This document shows, in pieces, positions 21,201 through 36,200 of a stretch of 64,000 nucleotides of DNA. The position numbers were made by a program, and so were the translations under genes. How positions within the stretch are numbered: the first letter of the stretch is position 1; the number at the start of each line of letters is the position of its first letter. This DNA comes from Symsagittifera roscoffensis. Lineage: Eukaryota > Xenacoelomorpha > Acoela > Convolutidae. The stretch lies in the NCBI RefSeq assembly GCF_963678635.1, contig NC_087070.1, positions 49,085,467-49,149,466 on the forward strand. The letters run 5' to 3'. Under the pieces are notes generated by a model that made no database searches, was not told where the DNA came from, and saw nothing but the letters and a program-made list of their open reading frames with translations.

Positions 21201-24200
21201 GGAAAAATTTAAAGTAATAAATTCAGCAGAAGGAATTGGTTCCAACCATTTCTTTACGCTCTTGGCTTGTTACTTAATTACTTCTCAGCTAATCTGAGGT
21301 TTTGCTCTTTGCTCTATACTTCTTCAATTTACTAATGAGGATTTTATGGTCAATAGTATCAAGCGTATAAGTGTATAATCATATGTTAGCCGTATAATGT
21401 GAATCGTTTGAAATAAATGACTTTTGACCTGAACATATCCACCATATAACAACAAGGCATTTCTGGACTCAGGGACAGATTAAAAAGTTAAGTTAGAGTA
21501 ATGAACGTAGTGAGTACTCACAATAGGTCTTTTTTTGTTTTTTTTTCTGGGAAAAGTCCTAAAATTTGTTCACTTAAATTTTGATTTTTTGCGGTCTGTT
21601 TTGTGATTTCTTTTTAATTTCAGTGCGTTTCTATTGTTAAAAGGAAGGCAAACTCCTCTATCGAACAGCAAAAATTTAAAGGTCACGAAAAACGTTATCG
21701 ACTTCTAATTTCGAAAATGGAAATTAATTATCAGATTTCCCAGCGAAATAAAAGTTTTGCCTATTGATCTAGTTTTGTCGAATTGGGTTAATTTTAACAA
21801 AAAAATGACCATCATAAGGTGTGTACAAATTCAAAGATCTTTAAGGACATCTATTTTTTTCTTCGAAAATCAAAAGTTGATTGTTTTTGAAAAAACAACA
21901 AGTCAGTTTTTTTTTCAGTTTCCTTGCGTTCATTACTCTTTTCCGACTAAGTTGGCTATGTTCTAAATTATTTCTATCAATTTATGATTCTTTCAGTCTC
22001 TCCTGAAACGTGTTGATGAATGTGGTTCGACTAATGGGCAACCGCAGCAGCCTCTTCCCAAAAGTCAAATAGTGTCTTCCCTCTGCACCCTAATATCCAC
22101 AGTGTTGGAGACCATGACCCAGTACGCAGTGGACAACGAAGTGTACTCGGGCAGTGGCGTGAACAAAAGCAGTGTCAAAGTCAACTGCAGTGGAATTGTA
22201 GGAGGAGGGGGAGGAAAGGGTGTGATTGTGCAGTTCAACAGACCAGTAGTGAATGATCAGTGCAAAGGCAGAATCACCGACACAGTTAGGTAAATGCAGA
22301 GAAGAATATATTGCTCAAAACCTTTCCCAGTCACCATCTGTCGTCTTCGATTTTGTTAGTTCATTGTAATCAACTGATATATTTCTTGTTCGTGTATTTT
22401 CGTCGTAAACATTTGTATGTTTTCCTCGTTTTGAACTCTTTGTGGCATGCACAATGCACATCATATATCCTTCCATTAAGTTTTATGTTGCAAGCGTGGT
22501 TGAACTGCGACTAAAATTTTCATCAATCAAGTCAATAGACCTAAATTTCTGCTGAATCGTATAGCGTCTCAATTTTTCGTGGGAAACTGTTTTTGTCAGA
22601 AGTGGTCAAGTATTCGTTGCTGCATCAAAGAAGCTGAAACATCCGTTCGTACCACTGAAATCGGTATCCGTTGAAATCGGTATCCGTTAATAGGTGGTGA
22701 AACCGAGTACTAGGTGTTGCAAACGAGTACTAGTTGTTGCAACCGAGTACTATACTGACCCCCCCCCCCCCCCTGTAAACAACTTTGGTCACAAGGTTTC
22801 GCACGTGTAAGTTACACTTGTTTCAACTTGCTTCATAATGAATTCCAAAATCAATCACTTATCCAGCGCATCTGGCGTAGAAGTAATATACCTGCGCGAA
22901 ACGAGAAAATTTTAATGTTCAAATCCGTTCGGGACCAGGTTTTTGCCAACTAGACCTTTTTTGGGACTATCGTCTGTCTGTTTATTTTGTCTGCTAAGTT
23001 CTCATAACACGGTCTTATTTCGGTGGTTCCGTTTTCTTTTAAAAAGCCCCATTGGCAGACATAAACAAGTTACAATTGTTTCGGAATATTTTAGTTGTGT
23101 TTTTGAATTTTTCAAGAGTCGATGAGCATGGTGAAGACTCTTATATTGGTCTTGATGCTTTTTGTTGTTTTTTTTTCTAAGGAAAAAAGTCTTAAAATAC
23201 TCTAGTAACTAAAGATGTGCATTCATACATGTTAAAGCATTTATGAATGCACTTAGGTAGTATGTATATATTTTTTGAATGCAGTTTAAATTTCATCTGC
23301 TAAAAAGGAGGTAAATTTCATTCTCCAAATACAAACGTGGAAACTGCGAGGAGTGGATTTCAACTTTGATATTTCCCCGCAAAATGAAAATTTTACCTCT
23401 TAATCAAGTTTTCTCAAATTGAGTTAGTTTTATCAAAAAAGAGTTAATCATAAGTTTGCCATGAAATTGAAAGAGGGCGAAGGCCATATATTTTTTACAT
23501 TGAAGTTTTTTCAACTTTGAATTGTTGAACGCAGTGAGTTTTCTGATATAGGTGTTGGTGATTTTGTTTTTTTAAAAGAAAAAGTCTTTGTTTTTTGTTC
23601 ATGCTAATTTTTCATTTTTCAGAGGAAAACAAACTGCAAATTCGAGAAGCTAAATTGCATAAGTCACGAAAAACGTGATCGGCTTTTAATTTCGAAAATG
23701 AATAATTTTCGGATTGGCCAGCGACATAAAAGTTTTGCCTATTGGTCCAGTTTTCAAATTAGGTTAATTTAATCAAAAAAATAACCAATCATTAGTTGAT
23801 TGTGAAATTCAAAGAGCTTTAAGGGCATATGTTTTTACGATTGCGATATGCAAGCGTTATTAAATTGGAATTTAGACTTTTTTCGGGTTAGCAACTTGTT
23901 TAACAGAATCATTTGTATCTTGGCTAATAATGAATTCAAACTTCTATGCGTTCCCGGCTAACTCAGCCGGGAGGTAACGAATATGCCTCGGACGACAAAC
24001 GTCCTGGGGTCGAATCTGACCAGGGCCTGTTTTTCTTTCCAAACTGGAACCCTTCCGTCTCAATTTTTGTGTGCTAAATTATCATGCTATGCTTGTGTTG
24101 TATCGCACGGTGTGAAGCTCAGCTCTGCTTCGCCTCTGCTTCAGTATTTAAGTCTACTCTACTACAATTAGCTACCAATACCATATATCCCACCCACATG

Positions 24201-27200
24201 TATTAGCTTGTATTCAGATAGTTTTGTCCCCATACTTGTACCTACCGATGATTTCCTTCTACCTGTTAATCTGCTCTACACTATATCTTGATCTAAGGTT
24301 CTATAGTTGTTTGCTTAGGACGTTAAAGTTGTTTTGATTAGAGAGGCATCCAATGCTGCATTTGACTGCTGTAAAATGTGGTGTTTTGATACAGAGCCAT
24401 GAGCTCCCGATATCTTTAGCCCCGATTTCTATAAGCAAGTCCTAAATCATAATGGTCCAATTCTTTCATGATTGCTGAACTCTCTAACTGTTTGAGCTCC
24501 GTTAGAAAGTCTTAATCAGCGCTGCTGCTCTACTATGTCAAAATATGCTGATGTCTTGGTTCTGTTGTCCGCTGAGAACCTTATTTTGAGAAGAAATTGT
24601 ATCTGATGAGTTCTGCTGATATTTTTATATCAGTAGGGATAAAAGATTTGAGGAGCGCCTCACGCCACATGAGTTTGCTCCTCAGCATCGCTGGCAGCTG
24701 AATTTGATTTTCCGCCATCTACTACATTATCATTCAGGGAAGTTGTACGATTTAGTCAATCGTTTAATAAGGGTATAAGAACACATATAATGCATTTATA
24801 TCAAAAACGACTTTAATGCATGAGTTTCTGCTCGATTACCACTAATTGAATTATGAAACGCTTGTTTTTGATGTCATCGAATTCCATTATTTCACACTTG
24901 AAAAAAATGAGTTTGATGTTATAATGAAAATTAATATTTCTGATGATATATTCGTGTGTCATTATGTGATAAGCATAGAATCTGTTCAGCTACATGGTGT
25001 GCTGTGGTCTGGTGGACAAACTGGCCCTCTTCTTCGGTGGGGTGAGGAGGAGTGTTTACATGGACCCAGAGGGTGCTCAATTCCTCACCACCCTCATGAC
25101 TTTACTCACCAACACCACGAGATCACTTCACACAATGTGAGTAGTGTAATCGTTCCGACTATTGAAATGGGGGGAAGGGGGAGAGTTTGTATTCGGGTGT
25201 TTTTTTCGCTGCTTAAATGAAAAAGTACGAATTGATTTATCAATCAAATAGGTTGTTTCTGATTTTTCGCGGTTTGGTTCGTTTTTGTTTTCAAGTTCAA
25301 TTTATATTCATTTCCTTATTCAAATTTCATTCCTTATTATGAAAGACAAACGGCGCTAAAATAACTTGACATTTTTGGGTTCATAAACGTGAACAATTTC
25401 TAGTTTCGAAAGAGGAATGTATTTTTAAGATTTTCCAGCAGAATAAAAACTTTACTTTTTGATCCAGTTTTCTCAAGTTGGGTTTATGTTTTCAAAAAAG
25501 CGCCAGTCATAAATTATTCTAGAAATTCAAAGAGCTTAAAGGACATCTATTGTTTTCTTTGAACTTCGAAAGTTGAGATTTTTTCAAGAAAGTCAGTGTT
25601 TTTTTATGTTTACTTGCCTTCATACTCTTTTCCAATCTTCGATTGGCTATGCTTACAAGAAATTGCACTTGCTAAATTATTGAACCCTACCATCCATCAG
25701 TTGCTTCATATTTGTCCTGGAGGTAACGTGTTTGCGTTTGCACCCTATGGTCAAGGTTTTGAGTCCTGGTCGGGCCTTGTTTTTTTTTTAGTATGTATGC
25801 CATTGAAATTCTTTTTCCGGTGAAAATTGAATTGTCGGATTTTCGTTTATCTGCTCAAGTTCTGTCGGCTTTTTTGCCACATGGCGAATTTAGCTTGTTC
25901 TCAGAGCAACTTGCATTGTAGTTACAAGTGCAAATGTTTTACAATGTAGTTTTAGTGGACTTGAAAGATTTTTTTATAAAAATCAATAAATCATTTTTTT
26001 TGGGTGAAAGTTGTGTCTGCTCAAAGAAAAGACTGTCGGTTTAGTTGCCACATCATGGTAGTTGCTCGTGTTGGTCATTTTAGTTTCAGAGGGACTTAAA
26101 ATCTTTTTATTTCCGGCTCAATAGGTATTTTTTGACTAGAGACTGTTTTCGAAAACGGTCCTGCCAAATCTGGGATTGTGAATTAAATGGAGAGAATGGT
26201 TTGTTGGAATCGTGCGTTGGCGGCTACGCCCAAATTTCTATAGAACAAAATTTTTGGCCTCGGATTAATCATATTTGTTACTTTTTGATTGGTTTTCGAA
26301 ACATTTTCTTTTGAAAACAACCCTCCCAAATCTGATATTTTGGTTTCAATCGACAGAAGAGGTTGTATGAAGCTCCTCTGTATAAACGGCCTCGTCCAAA
26401 TTTAATCCAAAAACATTAATGGTCCTCGGAGAAGTCAAGTTATAGATTTTTCGCCCGTTTTTTGAAACTTTGACTTTGCTCGAAAACTACCCTCCCAAAT
26501 GTGAGACTTTCGGGTTCAAACAAAAGAAAAGGCTGAGAGAAGCTCCCCTGTATGAGCGGCTACGTCATGTTTATTTTAAAACATGGCCCTCAGGAAGGTC
26601 AATTGAATTTTTTAAACTTTTCTCGAAAACTACCTAGCCGAATCTGATATCAAGGGCCCTAATCAAGGCAACGGCTGATGGGAAGCCTCCACGAACAAGC
26701 GGCTACGCCTTAAATTAAAAAAAAATGGTTAAGTGGTCGTAAATTTCCAAATTGTCAATAAATTTCACTTAATTACGAGTAATGAACGCAGTGAAGAATC
26801 TTATATAGGTCTTGCTGATTTTTTTTGTTATTTTTTTAATGAAAAGTCTCTAACAACTACAGATGTGCATTCATACATTTTGATGCATTTATGAATGCAC
26901 TAGGTGTAAATGCTGTTTTTGAGTTCAATTGGAATTCATCTGCTGAAAGTGACGTAACTATCCCTCTCCAAATACGAACGTGAAAATGGCGCAAAAAAAC
27001 GAACAATTTCTACTTTCGAAAGTGAATTTAATTTTTAGATTTCCAGCCGAATAAAAAAACTTTTATCTAGTGGTCCAGTTTTCTCTAGTTGGTTTCATGT
27101 TAAAAAAAAACACAAAAAAGCTCCAATCATAAATTGTTCTAGAAATTTAAAGAGCTTAAAGTGCATCTATTTTTTTCTTTGAATTTCGAAAGTTGAGTTT

Positions 27201-30200
27201 TTTTAAACAAAGTCAGTGTTTTCTTGCGTTCATTAGTCTTTTCCCATCTTCGATTGGTTATGTTATTTAATTAGAGTAACCACTAAGAATTTGGAGGAGG
27301 CCACTTTTTTGGAATTACCCATTTTATACTGCATCAGTTTAATAAATTGAAAAATATTAAACTTGTATCTACGGTTTTAGCTCTGCTCCTTGTGATAATG
27401 TACGAGATTCGGTTTTTCTATTTTTTTTCAGACGCTTACTACTATTTTATTACTTTTTGCAAAAGTTTAAGTTATTTAAAAAAATTGTATCAAGTGAAAT
27501 AAAGCTTAAAATGTCGAAAAGTTTTATATTCGACTTAAAACATCCTTTTCAGGGATTTGTCTACGGGGCTACCTAATGGATCCACACTTTGACTCTTTCA
27601 TTTTTTTTTCGTAGCATAGCATTAAACGTTTTTAAAGCACCTCGAGCGCTGGAGTACGTTGAGTTTGGGTGAGAAGCGAACGCCTTAAATTTTTCCAAAC
27701 CTAAAGCGTCGATTTCAGCCTTAGTTTAGGAGTCGATGAACATAGTTCAGACTCTTATATAGGTAGGTGGTGATTTTTTTTTGTTTTTTTTCCAAGGAAA
27801 TTCTTAAAATTTGTCAAGGCTTAATTTTTGTTTTTCCGCGGTTTGATTTTTAAATTTAGTTTTTTTGTTAAAGCGAAGACAAATTCCACTATTGAGAAGC
27901 AAAATTGTGAAAGTCTTGAAAAAGGCGATCGGCTTCTAGTTTCGAAAGCAAAATTGAGTTTTCAGATTTACCACCGAATCAAAAGTTCGAATTATTGATC
28001 CATGTTTCTCAAATTGGGTTAGTTTTATCGAAAAGATCATATATTTTTTTTTAGAAATTCGAAGAGCTTTCATCTATGTTTTTCTTGGAAATTCGAAAGT
28101 TGGGATTTTTTTCAAGAAACATTTCAGTATTTTTTTCTGTTACTTGCATTCATTGACTCTTTTCCAACTGTCTGTTGCCCTGTTTTTCGATCACATGAGT
28201 TGTTGACTCTTTTACAACTTTATGTTGGCTATGTTTCAAAAATTTGCCTGTAATCGTCGATAATTTCAGACAATTAAGGTGCCTAGTTCTGGGGCGAGTT
28301 CACAAAATCATTTTGGCCTGCCTGACTAGTCATTATTAATTGTAATCTGTAAAAAAAAAAGCGGAACTGGTGCTAAGTAGTAATTACTAAATTTAGTAAT
28401 TACGAATTTTTTTTTCAGGAAAAAGCCTTAAAATTTGTTCCCGCTCATATTTGATTTTTCGCGGTCTGTCTTGTGATTTCTTTTTAAGTTCAGTGCGTTT
28501 CTATTGTTAAAAGGAACGCAAAATCTACCATTGAACGGCAAAACTTTAAAGGTCACGAAATACGTGATCGACTTCTAATTTCGAAAATGGAAATTAATTA
28601 TCAGATTTCCCAGCGAAATAAAAGTTTTACCTATTGATCCAGTTTTTGTCAATTTCAACATACAAGTGTCCATCATAAATTGTTCTACAATTTTAAAGAG
28701 CTTTAAGGCCATCTATATATTTTTTTCGAAATTCAAAAATAGAAGATTTATGAAAAAACAAGTCGGTTTTTTTTCTCAGTTTCCTTGCGTTCATTACTAT
28801 TTTCCAACTGTCCGTTGGCTATGTTTTTGAGTTGTCACTTCCAGCTGTTTGTTGGCTCTCTTTTATTACACAAGCAAGCAAGTGAGCTTGGTGTTTACAC
28901 ATGCGATCTTTGTGTTATAGTACAATTCGTTTTTTACCATCCAACTTTCATCAGATAGTACTCATTTTGGTGGCTATTTTGCTCCTTAGTTCAATAGGAC
29001 CGTTCAATAGCACCTGTTCATCCATCATATTGGTGGCTAGTGTTTTTACGGGATTTAAGAGCACATAGTACAGCTGCGAAGACGCGAGTATAATAATTTT
29101 CATATTGGGGGTTTTATTAGGTCACCTTGCGACAATTTTCAAGGCTAATGTTTGCCTCCTCATTTCCGCGTGTGTATTTTACGATTCCATTTTTTTTCTA
29201 ACCCAAGTTGCAAATCTAAATGTTTAGCTAGAGGCAGTATACTTGCATAGAATTGGCGATTTACTAGCATCTGGTAAATCGACTTTTTTGGTGACTGATT
29301 TTTGCAGATGTGAACTTTCACTCGTTTAAGTCGTTTTGTTAGTTTTTTCAGAAACACAGAACCAAAAAAGAAAAAGAAGCTGTTGACATTCAAGTTATGT
29401 TTTGGCAGTTTTATTTTTTAAGAGTCAATGAAGTCGTTTTGCTTTTTTCTTATTAATTTCGGTTAATGCTCAGATTTGATTTTTTGCTGTTCGAGTTTGG
29501 ATTTTTTTCTCAATATGTGTCCTTGTTCTTGGTTTAAAGAAGAAAAACTCGATTGTCGAACATCAAAAAAACAGCAAGATCACTGACTAACCTTAAAAAG
29601 AACTACAAAGAAATGTGCTGTATCGAGATTCCTTCCAACACCATCGCAGCGGATAAAATTTGCCCTGTGCAATTTTTTAGAGAAATGAACGTATTGAAGA
29701 CTCATATATAGGTCTTGGTGATTTTTTTTGTATAAGAGTTGATGAATTTAATTCAGACTCCTATATTGGTCGATGAGTTTTTTTTTTATTTTTTTTTTCA
29801 GGAAATTTGTTCAGGCTCATTTTAACTTTTGCATTTTGTCTTTAGATATTTTTTTAAGTTCTGTTCATTTCCTTTGTTAAGGGTAAGGGTCACGTAAATC
29901 GTGATAAACTTCTAGTTTTGAAAATGGATTTGAGTTTTTCATATTTCCTAGCGGAATAAAAAAAAATTGCCTATTCATCCAGTTATTACACTTGCGGACT
30001 TTAGCGAGCGTAGTGTGATAGCGCGACTATTCTTTTTGTTTCCAATCTAAGTCACAAATATTGGTGCCACTTTTGGGGCACCCTTGCGGTATTTGGCAGA
30101 ATGCGATTTGACATTTGATTAGCAATGAATTACCTTATTGATACTTTTCAATTGATCAATTGAAGCGAAAAAAAAACTATTTGCTTCATACAACAGTAAA

Positions 30201-33200
30201 ATACTAAAAACTCATTTTCTGAAGTTTTTCAATTCTGTTTATATCACGAAATTTTTCAGATCCAAAAGTTATACACAATTTGCGTTTAAACGTTCCATTT
30301 TTTGCATGCAAAGTTAATGTGGCTGACTTTAGTTTGTTGCAATCCAAATTATTACATGCAAACCTGTCTTTTCGTGCATTTGTAAGCTCCCTTTTGCCGC
30401 TTTCTCGCTTTTCTTTGGTTTCGATATGCGTCAGTGGCGCAGTTGTGTAGGGTAGTCAACTGAAAAGCGGGTCAGTTGATAGGGTCGGTTATTTTTGTTC
30501 AATATATGAAGCTTAATTTTAACCATTCCTGGGACCAAAAGTGAATAACTCAAAATGTAATGAATAATGAGAAGTTAAAAAAATACGAACCCTTTTTGGT
30601 ACATTTTATACAATTAAGTTTGCTTTTCTATCTAATAATACCGCTCATTTCGGTAGTTTTTAGAGTCGATGAACGTAGTTCAGACTCTTACATAAGTCGT
30701 GATTTTTCTCGGGAAACTCCACTATTGCACAGCATAAGTGTGAAGGTCTCGAAAACCGTGATCGAGTTCTAAGTTCGAAAATATGTAATCATCAGATTTT
30801 CCTGCTAAATAAAATTTTTACTTATTTATCCAGTTTTCTCAAATTGGTCTAATTTTATCAATAAAAGGCCAATCATATTTTTTTGAATTTTTTGAGTTGA
30901 GATTTTTTCAAAAAACAAGTTATTATTTTGTTTCCTTTTTCCTTGCGTTCTTTTACAACTGTCTGTTGACTATTTTCTTACCTTTTGAAAAGCTATAAAC
31001 GGGAAAAAACAGGAAATTCAGAAGAAAAATTTGTGAATGATTTTCGATTTTTATAAATTTTGCGCAGCTGTGTGCCATATTATGGTATGAATTTTTTTTC
31101 TTTTTAAGTGGCACTTGCATTTTTATTTTTGACTTGTTCTTGCTGCATGTCATTGTATTTTTGTTTCTGGTTTGCTGGAGGCTAGTTACTGTTGATAAAA
31201 AATTGAAATAATGAAAATTCAATGGATTTGTTTTTTTTGTGGATATTTAGAAGCTTTGGAGAATTTTTGAATTTTCTCGAGAACTACTAAATACCATTTG
31301 CCATTTAGTTTCTTTTCAAGTTCAGTTCACTTACCTTGTTAAGAGAAAGGCAAAGTAAACTATCGAACAGCAAGTGTAAAGATCACGACAATTTTTTTTT
31401 TCAATATAAGTTAATTTAAGCGAAAAAGTGTCAATCATATATTGTTCTTAAAATTCAAAGAGCTTCAAGGCAGTTTAGTTTTTTCTTTGATGTTGGAAAG
31501 GATTTTAAAAATTCAAGTCAGTACTTTTTTCAAGAGTAATGAACGTAGTGAAGACTCTTTTGTAGGTCTTGGTAATTTTTTTTTGTTTTTTTTTTAGGAG
31601 AATGTGTTAAAATGCTCTAATAACTACAGATGTGCATTCTTCCACTTATATGCATTTATGAATGCCCTTAGAAATATATGTACCGTTCGAGTTCAATTGA
31701 AATTTGAAAGATCTGCTGAAAGATACGTAAATAGCACAAATGGCGCGAAGTGGGATTTAGTTTTTAGATTTGCAGTGGAATAAAAATTTATTCTATTGGT
31801 TAATGTTATATAAAAAACGCCAATCATGAATGGTTCTAGAAATTCAAAGAGCTTAAAGGGTAAATGTTTTTTTTCTTTGAAATTCGAAAAGAGATTTTTT
31901 TCAACAAATTCAATTTTGTTTTCTGTTCACTTGCGTTCATTGCTCTTTTACAACTGTCAATTGGCTATGCTTTCTGTTCCTTGCGTTTTTTGACTGTTTT
32001 CCAAATGCCTGTTGGCTATGCTTTTGACTAGAATGGTTCAATGCGTGTGGATCAGTATTCGCTGTTAATATACTGATTGTATGTAGAGGTTGGGCATTTC
32101 TCTCTTTCAGGCTGGGTCAGTTTGTGACGGAGAGAGTGAGTGACGACTTCACACTTCTGGTGACTACTCTCAAATCCACTGAACTGCTGGGTGCCGTCTC
32201 CCTCCTGTACGGAACACTACTCCACTCGGATGTAACTGGAAACAAAAGCAGAAGTTCTAATTTGCTTCCTCCCTCTCCTCCGCCTGAGCATGTGCTCAAG
32301 TTGGCAACTGCGACCTTGAGTTTCATTAATGCAGTGGCGCTGCTGGACACGACTGTCACACAGGTAGATGCAAATTCTTACTAGTCTTTTTTCTACTGTA
32401 GTCTGTAAAAAAGCGGAACTGGTGCAAAAAAAAGTTAGCTTAGAGTTCACACAAGCGATCTTTGTGTTATGGTACACTTCGTTTCTTAATAGCACGTGTT
32501 TAGCCATCATATTGGTGGCTAGTGTTTTGAGAGATTTAAGAGCACATGGTGCAGATGCGAGGACGCGAGTCTATCTATCTCCATAATGCAAAGTCCAGCT
32601 GTGCGTCTGTATTTTACGAATCAACTTTTTGTCTAACCCATCTTGCAAATAAAAGTCTTCATTTGGTGGCAGTTTAGGTGCATAGCCTTGGTGAATGAAT
32701 CTTCTTATATATAAAATGAAAGTCGGGATGCGCTATGGACGCAATTTTTAAGTGAAAGCAATGTTTTAGCTTTGTCGAATGCAACGTTCTTTTGGCTTAA
32801 CGTTTAAGAGAAGGCCAAGAAAATTCTAGAACTTTGAAATTTTCTTACGGATGGAATATTCAAGAATATTCATTTCTTCAGACAAGATGAACTAAATTCA
32901 TTTTCCTGAATTTTGCCTTTTCTGATTGATTTCCTTCGGAAACGAACTCACGAAAAACAGCAACCTCCTTGCTAGAAAAACTAGCTTTTTGCAAACCTAT
33001 TTGCGCTATGGAATATCTTGAAATATTTCAAGGTTTCATTTCTTGCAGAGCTTGCTTAGAAAAGCATACACTTTTCGCCAATCGATTTGCTCAATGAAAA
33101 CTTGAAATAATTCAAAGTTTAGTCGCTTCAATGCTTGCTTAGAAAAATTGAAATTTCTCGCCAGCCGAACTGCTCTAAGAAATAACTTGACATATTTCAG

Positions 33201-36200
33201 AGTTTCATCGCATGAATAGCGTGCTCGGAAAAACCTTGAAATATTTTAAGCTATTTCATAGTCCGAATCGTTTTGCGTAAAGCTTGGGTTTTTTTAGCAC
33301 ATTTTTTGCTAACCTGTTCTAAGCAATTTTTTGCACACCGATTTGCCCTTTGAAATAACTTGAAATGTTTCAAGTTATCAGGGTCTTAATGGCTTACTAA
33401 GAAAACATTAGCTTTTTTGCAAAACGATTTGGTCTATGAAATAGTTTGAAAAAATCCTTGAAAACTGATTTGGTCAATCGATCTATGAAGTAACTTCAAA
33501 TATTTCAAAGTTTCACAGCTGGACTAACTAGCAAAACTTCACAAACCGATTCGACCTTTTCGAGAAATTTCAAGCGAATAGCTTCGGTCTACAAAATGAC
33601 TTGAGTATGTCCAAGTTTTGTTTTGTAGCTTGAATAGTTTGCTTTGAAAGTTTTGCGAGCCAACTCGGTCTATGAAATATCTTGAAATATTTTCAAGGTT
33701 CATAGCTGGAAATCTTGCTTGAAAAAGTCAACTTTTCTTGAACTGATTCAGTCTATGAAATAATTTGAAATTTTTCATATCTTGAAAAGCCTACGAAAAG
33801 TTTTCATATATTGAAAAGCTTGAGAAGTTTTATGCAAAGCGATTGGCTTCATTAAATAATTTGGTATATTTCTTAGCTCTAAAAGCTTGCTTTGAAAAAC
33901 TTAGTTTTTTCGCGAATCAATTCGGTCTACAAAATAATTTGAAATATTTTTAATTTTCATCTTTTGAACAACTTGCTTAGAAATTTTGAAGATTTTCATG
34001 AAATTCAAAGAACTTGATAGAAAAGAAAGACGAAATATTGCCTGATTTTAAGTTTCTTAGCTGGAGTAGCTTGCTTAGAAAATCTTGAACTTATTATCTT
34101 CAGATTTGGTCTATGAAGTGAAATATTTGAAGTTTCATTCTCGAATGGCTGCAATAGAAGTAATTAAACTTTTTGCCATCCGATTCGCTACATGTATTAA
34201 CTTGGAATATTTCAAAGTTTCATAACAAATAACTTGCTAAGAGAAACTTGATTCCATAGAGCTAATGCCATCCGATTAGCTCTATGGAATAACTTGATAT
34301 ATTTCAAAGTATCATCACTTGAATGGTTTCAATAGAAATAACTAAATTTTTTGCCATCCTTTTCGCTACATGAAACAGCATGGAATATTTCAAAGTTTCA
34401 AAACTAATAGCTGATTTAGAAAAACTTCGATTTTTTTATGAAATACTCGTATAAAAGTTTCATCCAATGAAAAGCTTGCTTCAAAGAGTAACAGAAACTG
34501 GTTCGCTCTTTAATATGACTTTGAATTATTTAAATAGTTCATAGCTAGAATAGCTTGCTAAGAAACTCTTGAATTTATCGCAAACTGATTCGGTCTACGA
34601 AATAACTTGAAATATTTTAAATTTTCATCACTTGAACAACTTGCTTAGAAATTTTGAAGCTTTTCATGAAATTCAAAGAATTTGATAGAAAAGAAAGACG
34701 AAATATAAAGACTTTAAATTTCTTAGCTGGAGTAGCTTGCTTAGAAAATCTTGAACTTATCATATTCAGATTTGGTCCATGAAGTGAAGTATTTAAAGCT
34801 TAATTGATTGAATGGCTTTAATAGAAAAAAATTAACTTATTGTCATCTTATTCGCTATATGAATTAATTAGGAATATCCCAAAGTTCCATATGTGGAGTA
34901 GCTTGCTTAGAAAATTTTCATCTCTGCGCCCTCCGATTCGATTCACGAAATAACTTGAACTGTTTTGAAGTTTCATTGATTGAATAGCTTGAACTGAGCA
35001 ACAACTAGCTTTTCGCGAGCTGATTAGTCATTTGGAGACGGCTTTCCTTGTTGCATTTAAACTGACTTTTTGGTGCTGGTGTTTGCGGATTCTAGTTTTT
35101 TTAACTTATTTTGGTCGTTTTGTTGGTTTTTTTGGAACAAAGAGCTAAAATTTAATGGCCTTTAAGATATGCCTTGGTGGTTTGAATTTTTAAAGAGTCA
35201 TTGAGCATAGTGAAGACTCTTATGTAAACGTGATGATTTTATCTTTTTTTTAAAAGGAAAAAATCATTAAATTTGTTCATGCTCAGATCTGAGTTTCGCG
35301 GTTCGACTTCGGATTTTTTTTACGTTTAGTACATTGCCTGTGTAAAAAGAATGGAACAAGTGTACATTATTATAAAATACGTGAATTAAAAAAATGTTTC
35401 ATCAGTCACTGAATACATAAGATTATTTAAGATATGCGCAGATAGCTTCTAAAGCAGGGCATCAAGTTTCTAATAATAACTATAATACTGCATTTTCTTT
35501 TCAATCTCCACAGATACACGAGAAACTTATTTACAATTCAACGTAAAGATCTACTCGGGTAGATTCTTAGGACATTTTCAGTTTAGTCGTTTATAGACCC
35601 TGGTGGTTTTATCTGGCTTGAATCATTTTCCGCTTCTTAGTAATTTGAAATTAGCTATGGAGGTTATATTTTATCATCAGGTCACGTTTTCAGCAGAACT
35701 AGTTTGGTTACATAGCTGATTGGCATTTTTTAATCTAAGCTACGGTTGTTCATTTTATCAATTTTGTTTTATCTGTTTCTTGTTCCATTATTTATGTTAT
35801 CCTTTCGAGTGTTTGATGCATTTTGCGTTTTCAAGAGGAAAGCTTAACGGTCCTTCTTCTCTTGAAGACTGTTCAATCTCTGAGAATTGGACTTTAAAGG
35901 CCAAGTTTAAATTGATTTCTACTTGGGACCTTCATCTCGAGTGATTTGTTGTCGCCATTTTCCGTCGCAGCTGAAAAACAAACATGCTTCACTACTTGTT
36001 GAAAATTGAAAAAAGTCATACTTGGATCAGCTGAGAGATTTTGTATTAATAGCAAACAATGGTGCATAAAATGATTAAAAGTCTCGCTCAGTCGAAAACT
36101 AATTCTTATTTGTATAATATTTCGTGAGTCGAGGGACTCAGCAATTCTTGGGTCAAAATTAAGACTTGAAAAAATCACATGAAGGCTAACTTGGTTAGAT

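Noticed and set aside
24560..24760. Hammerhead-like ribozyme or small gene (CTGATGAG; minus-strand MAENQIQLPAML…)
   Set aside because: The CTGATGA core lacks the partner GAAA and the stems. The minus-strand frame is about 45 codons with a stop before any donor.
32117..32510. Minus-strand ORFs opposite SCAPER exon 10
   Set aside because: They mirror the coding exon, which matches SCAPER on the + strand with correct splice sites.
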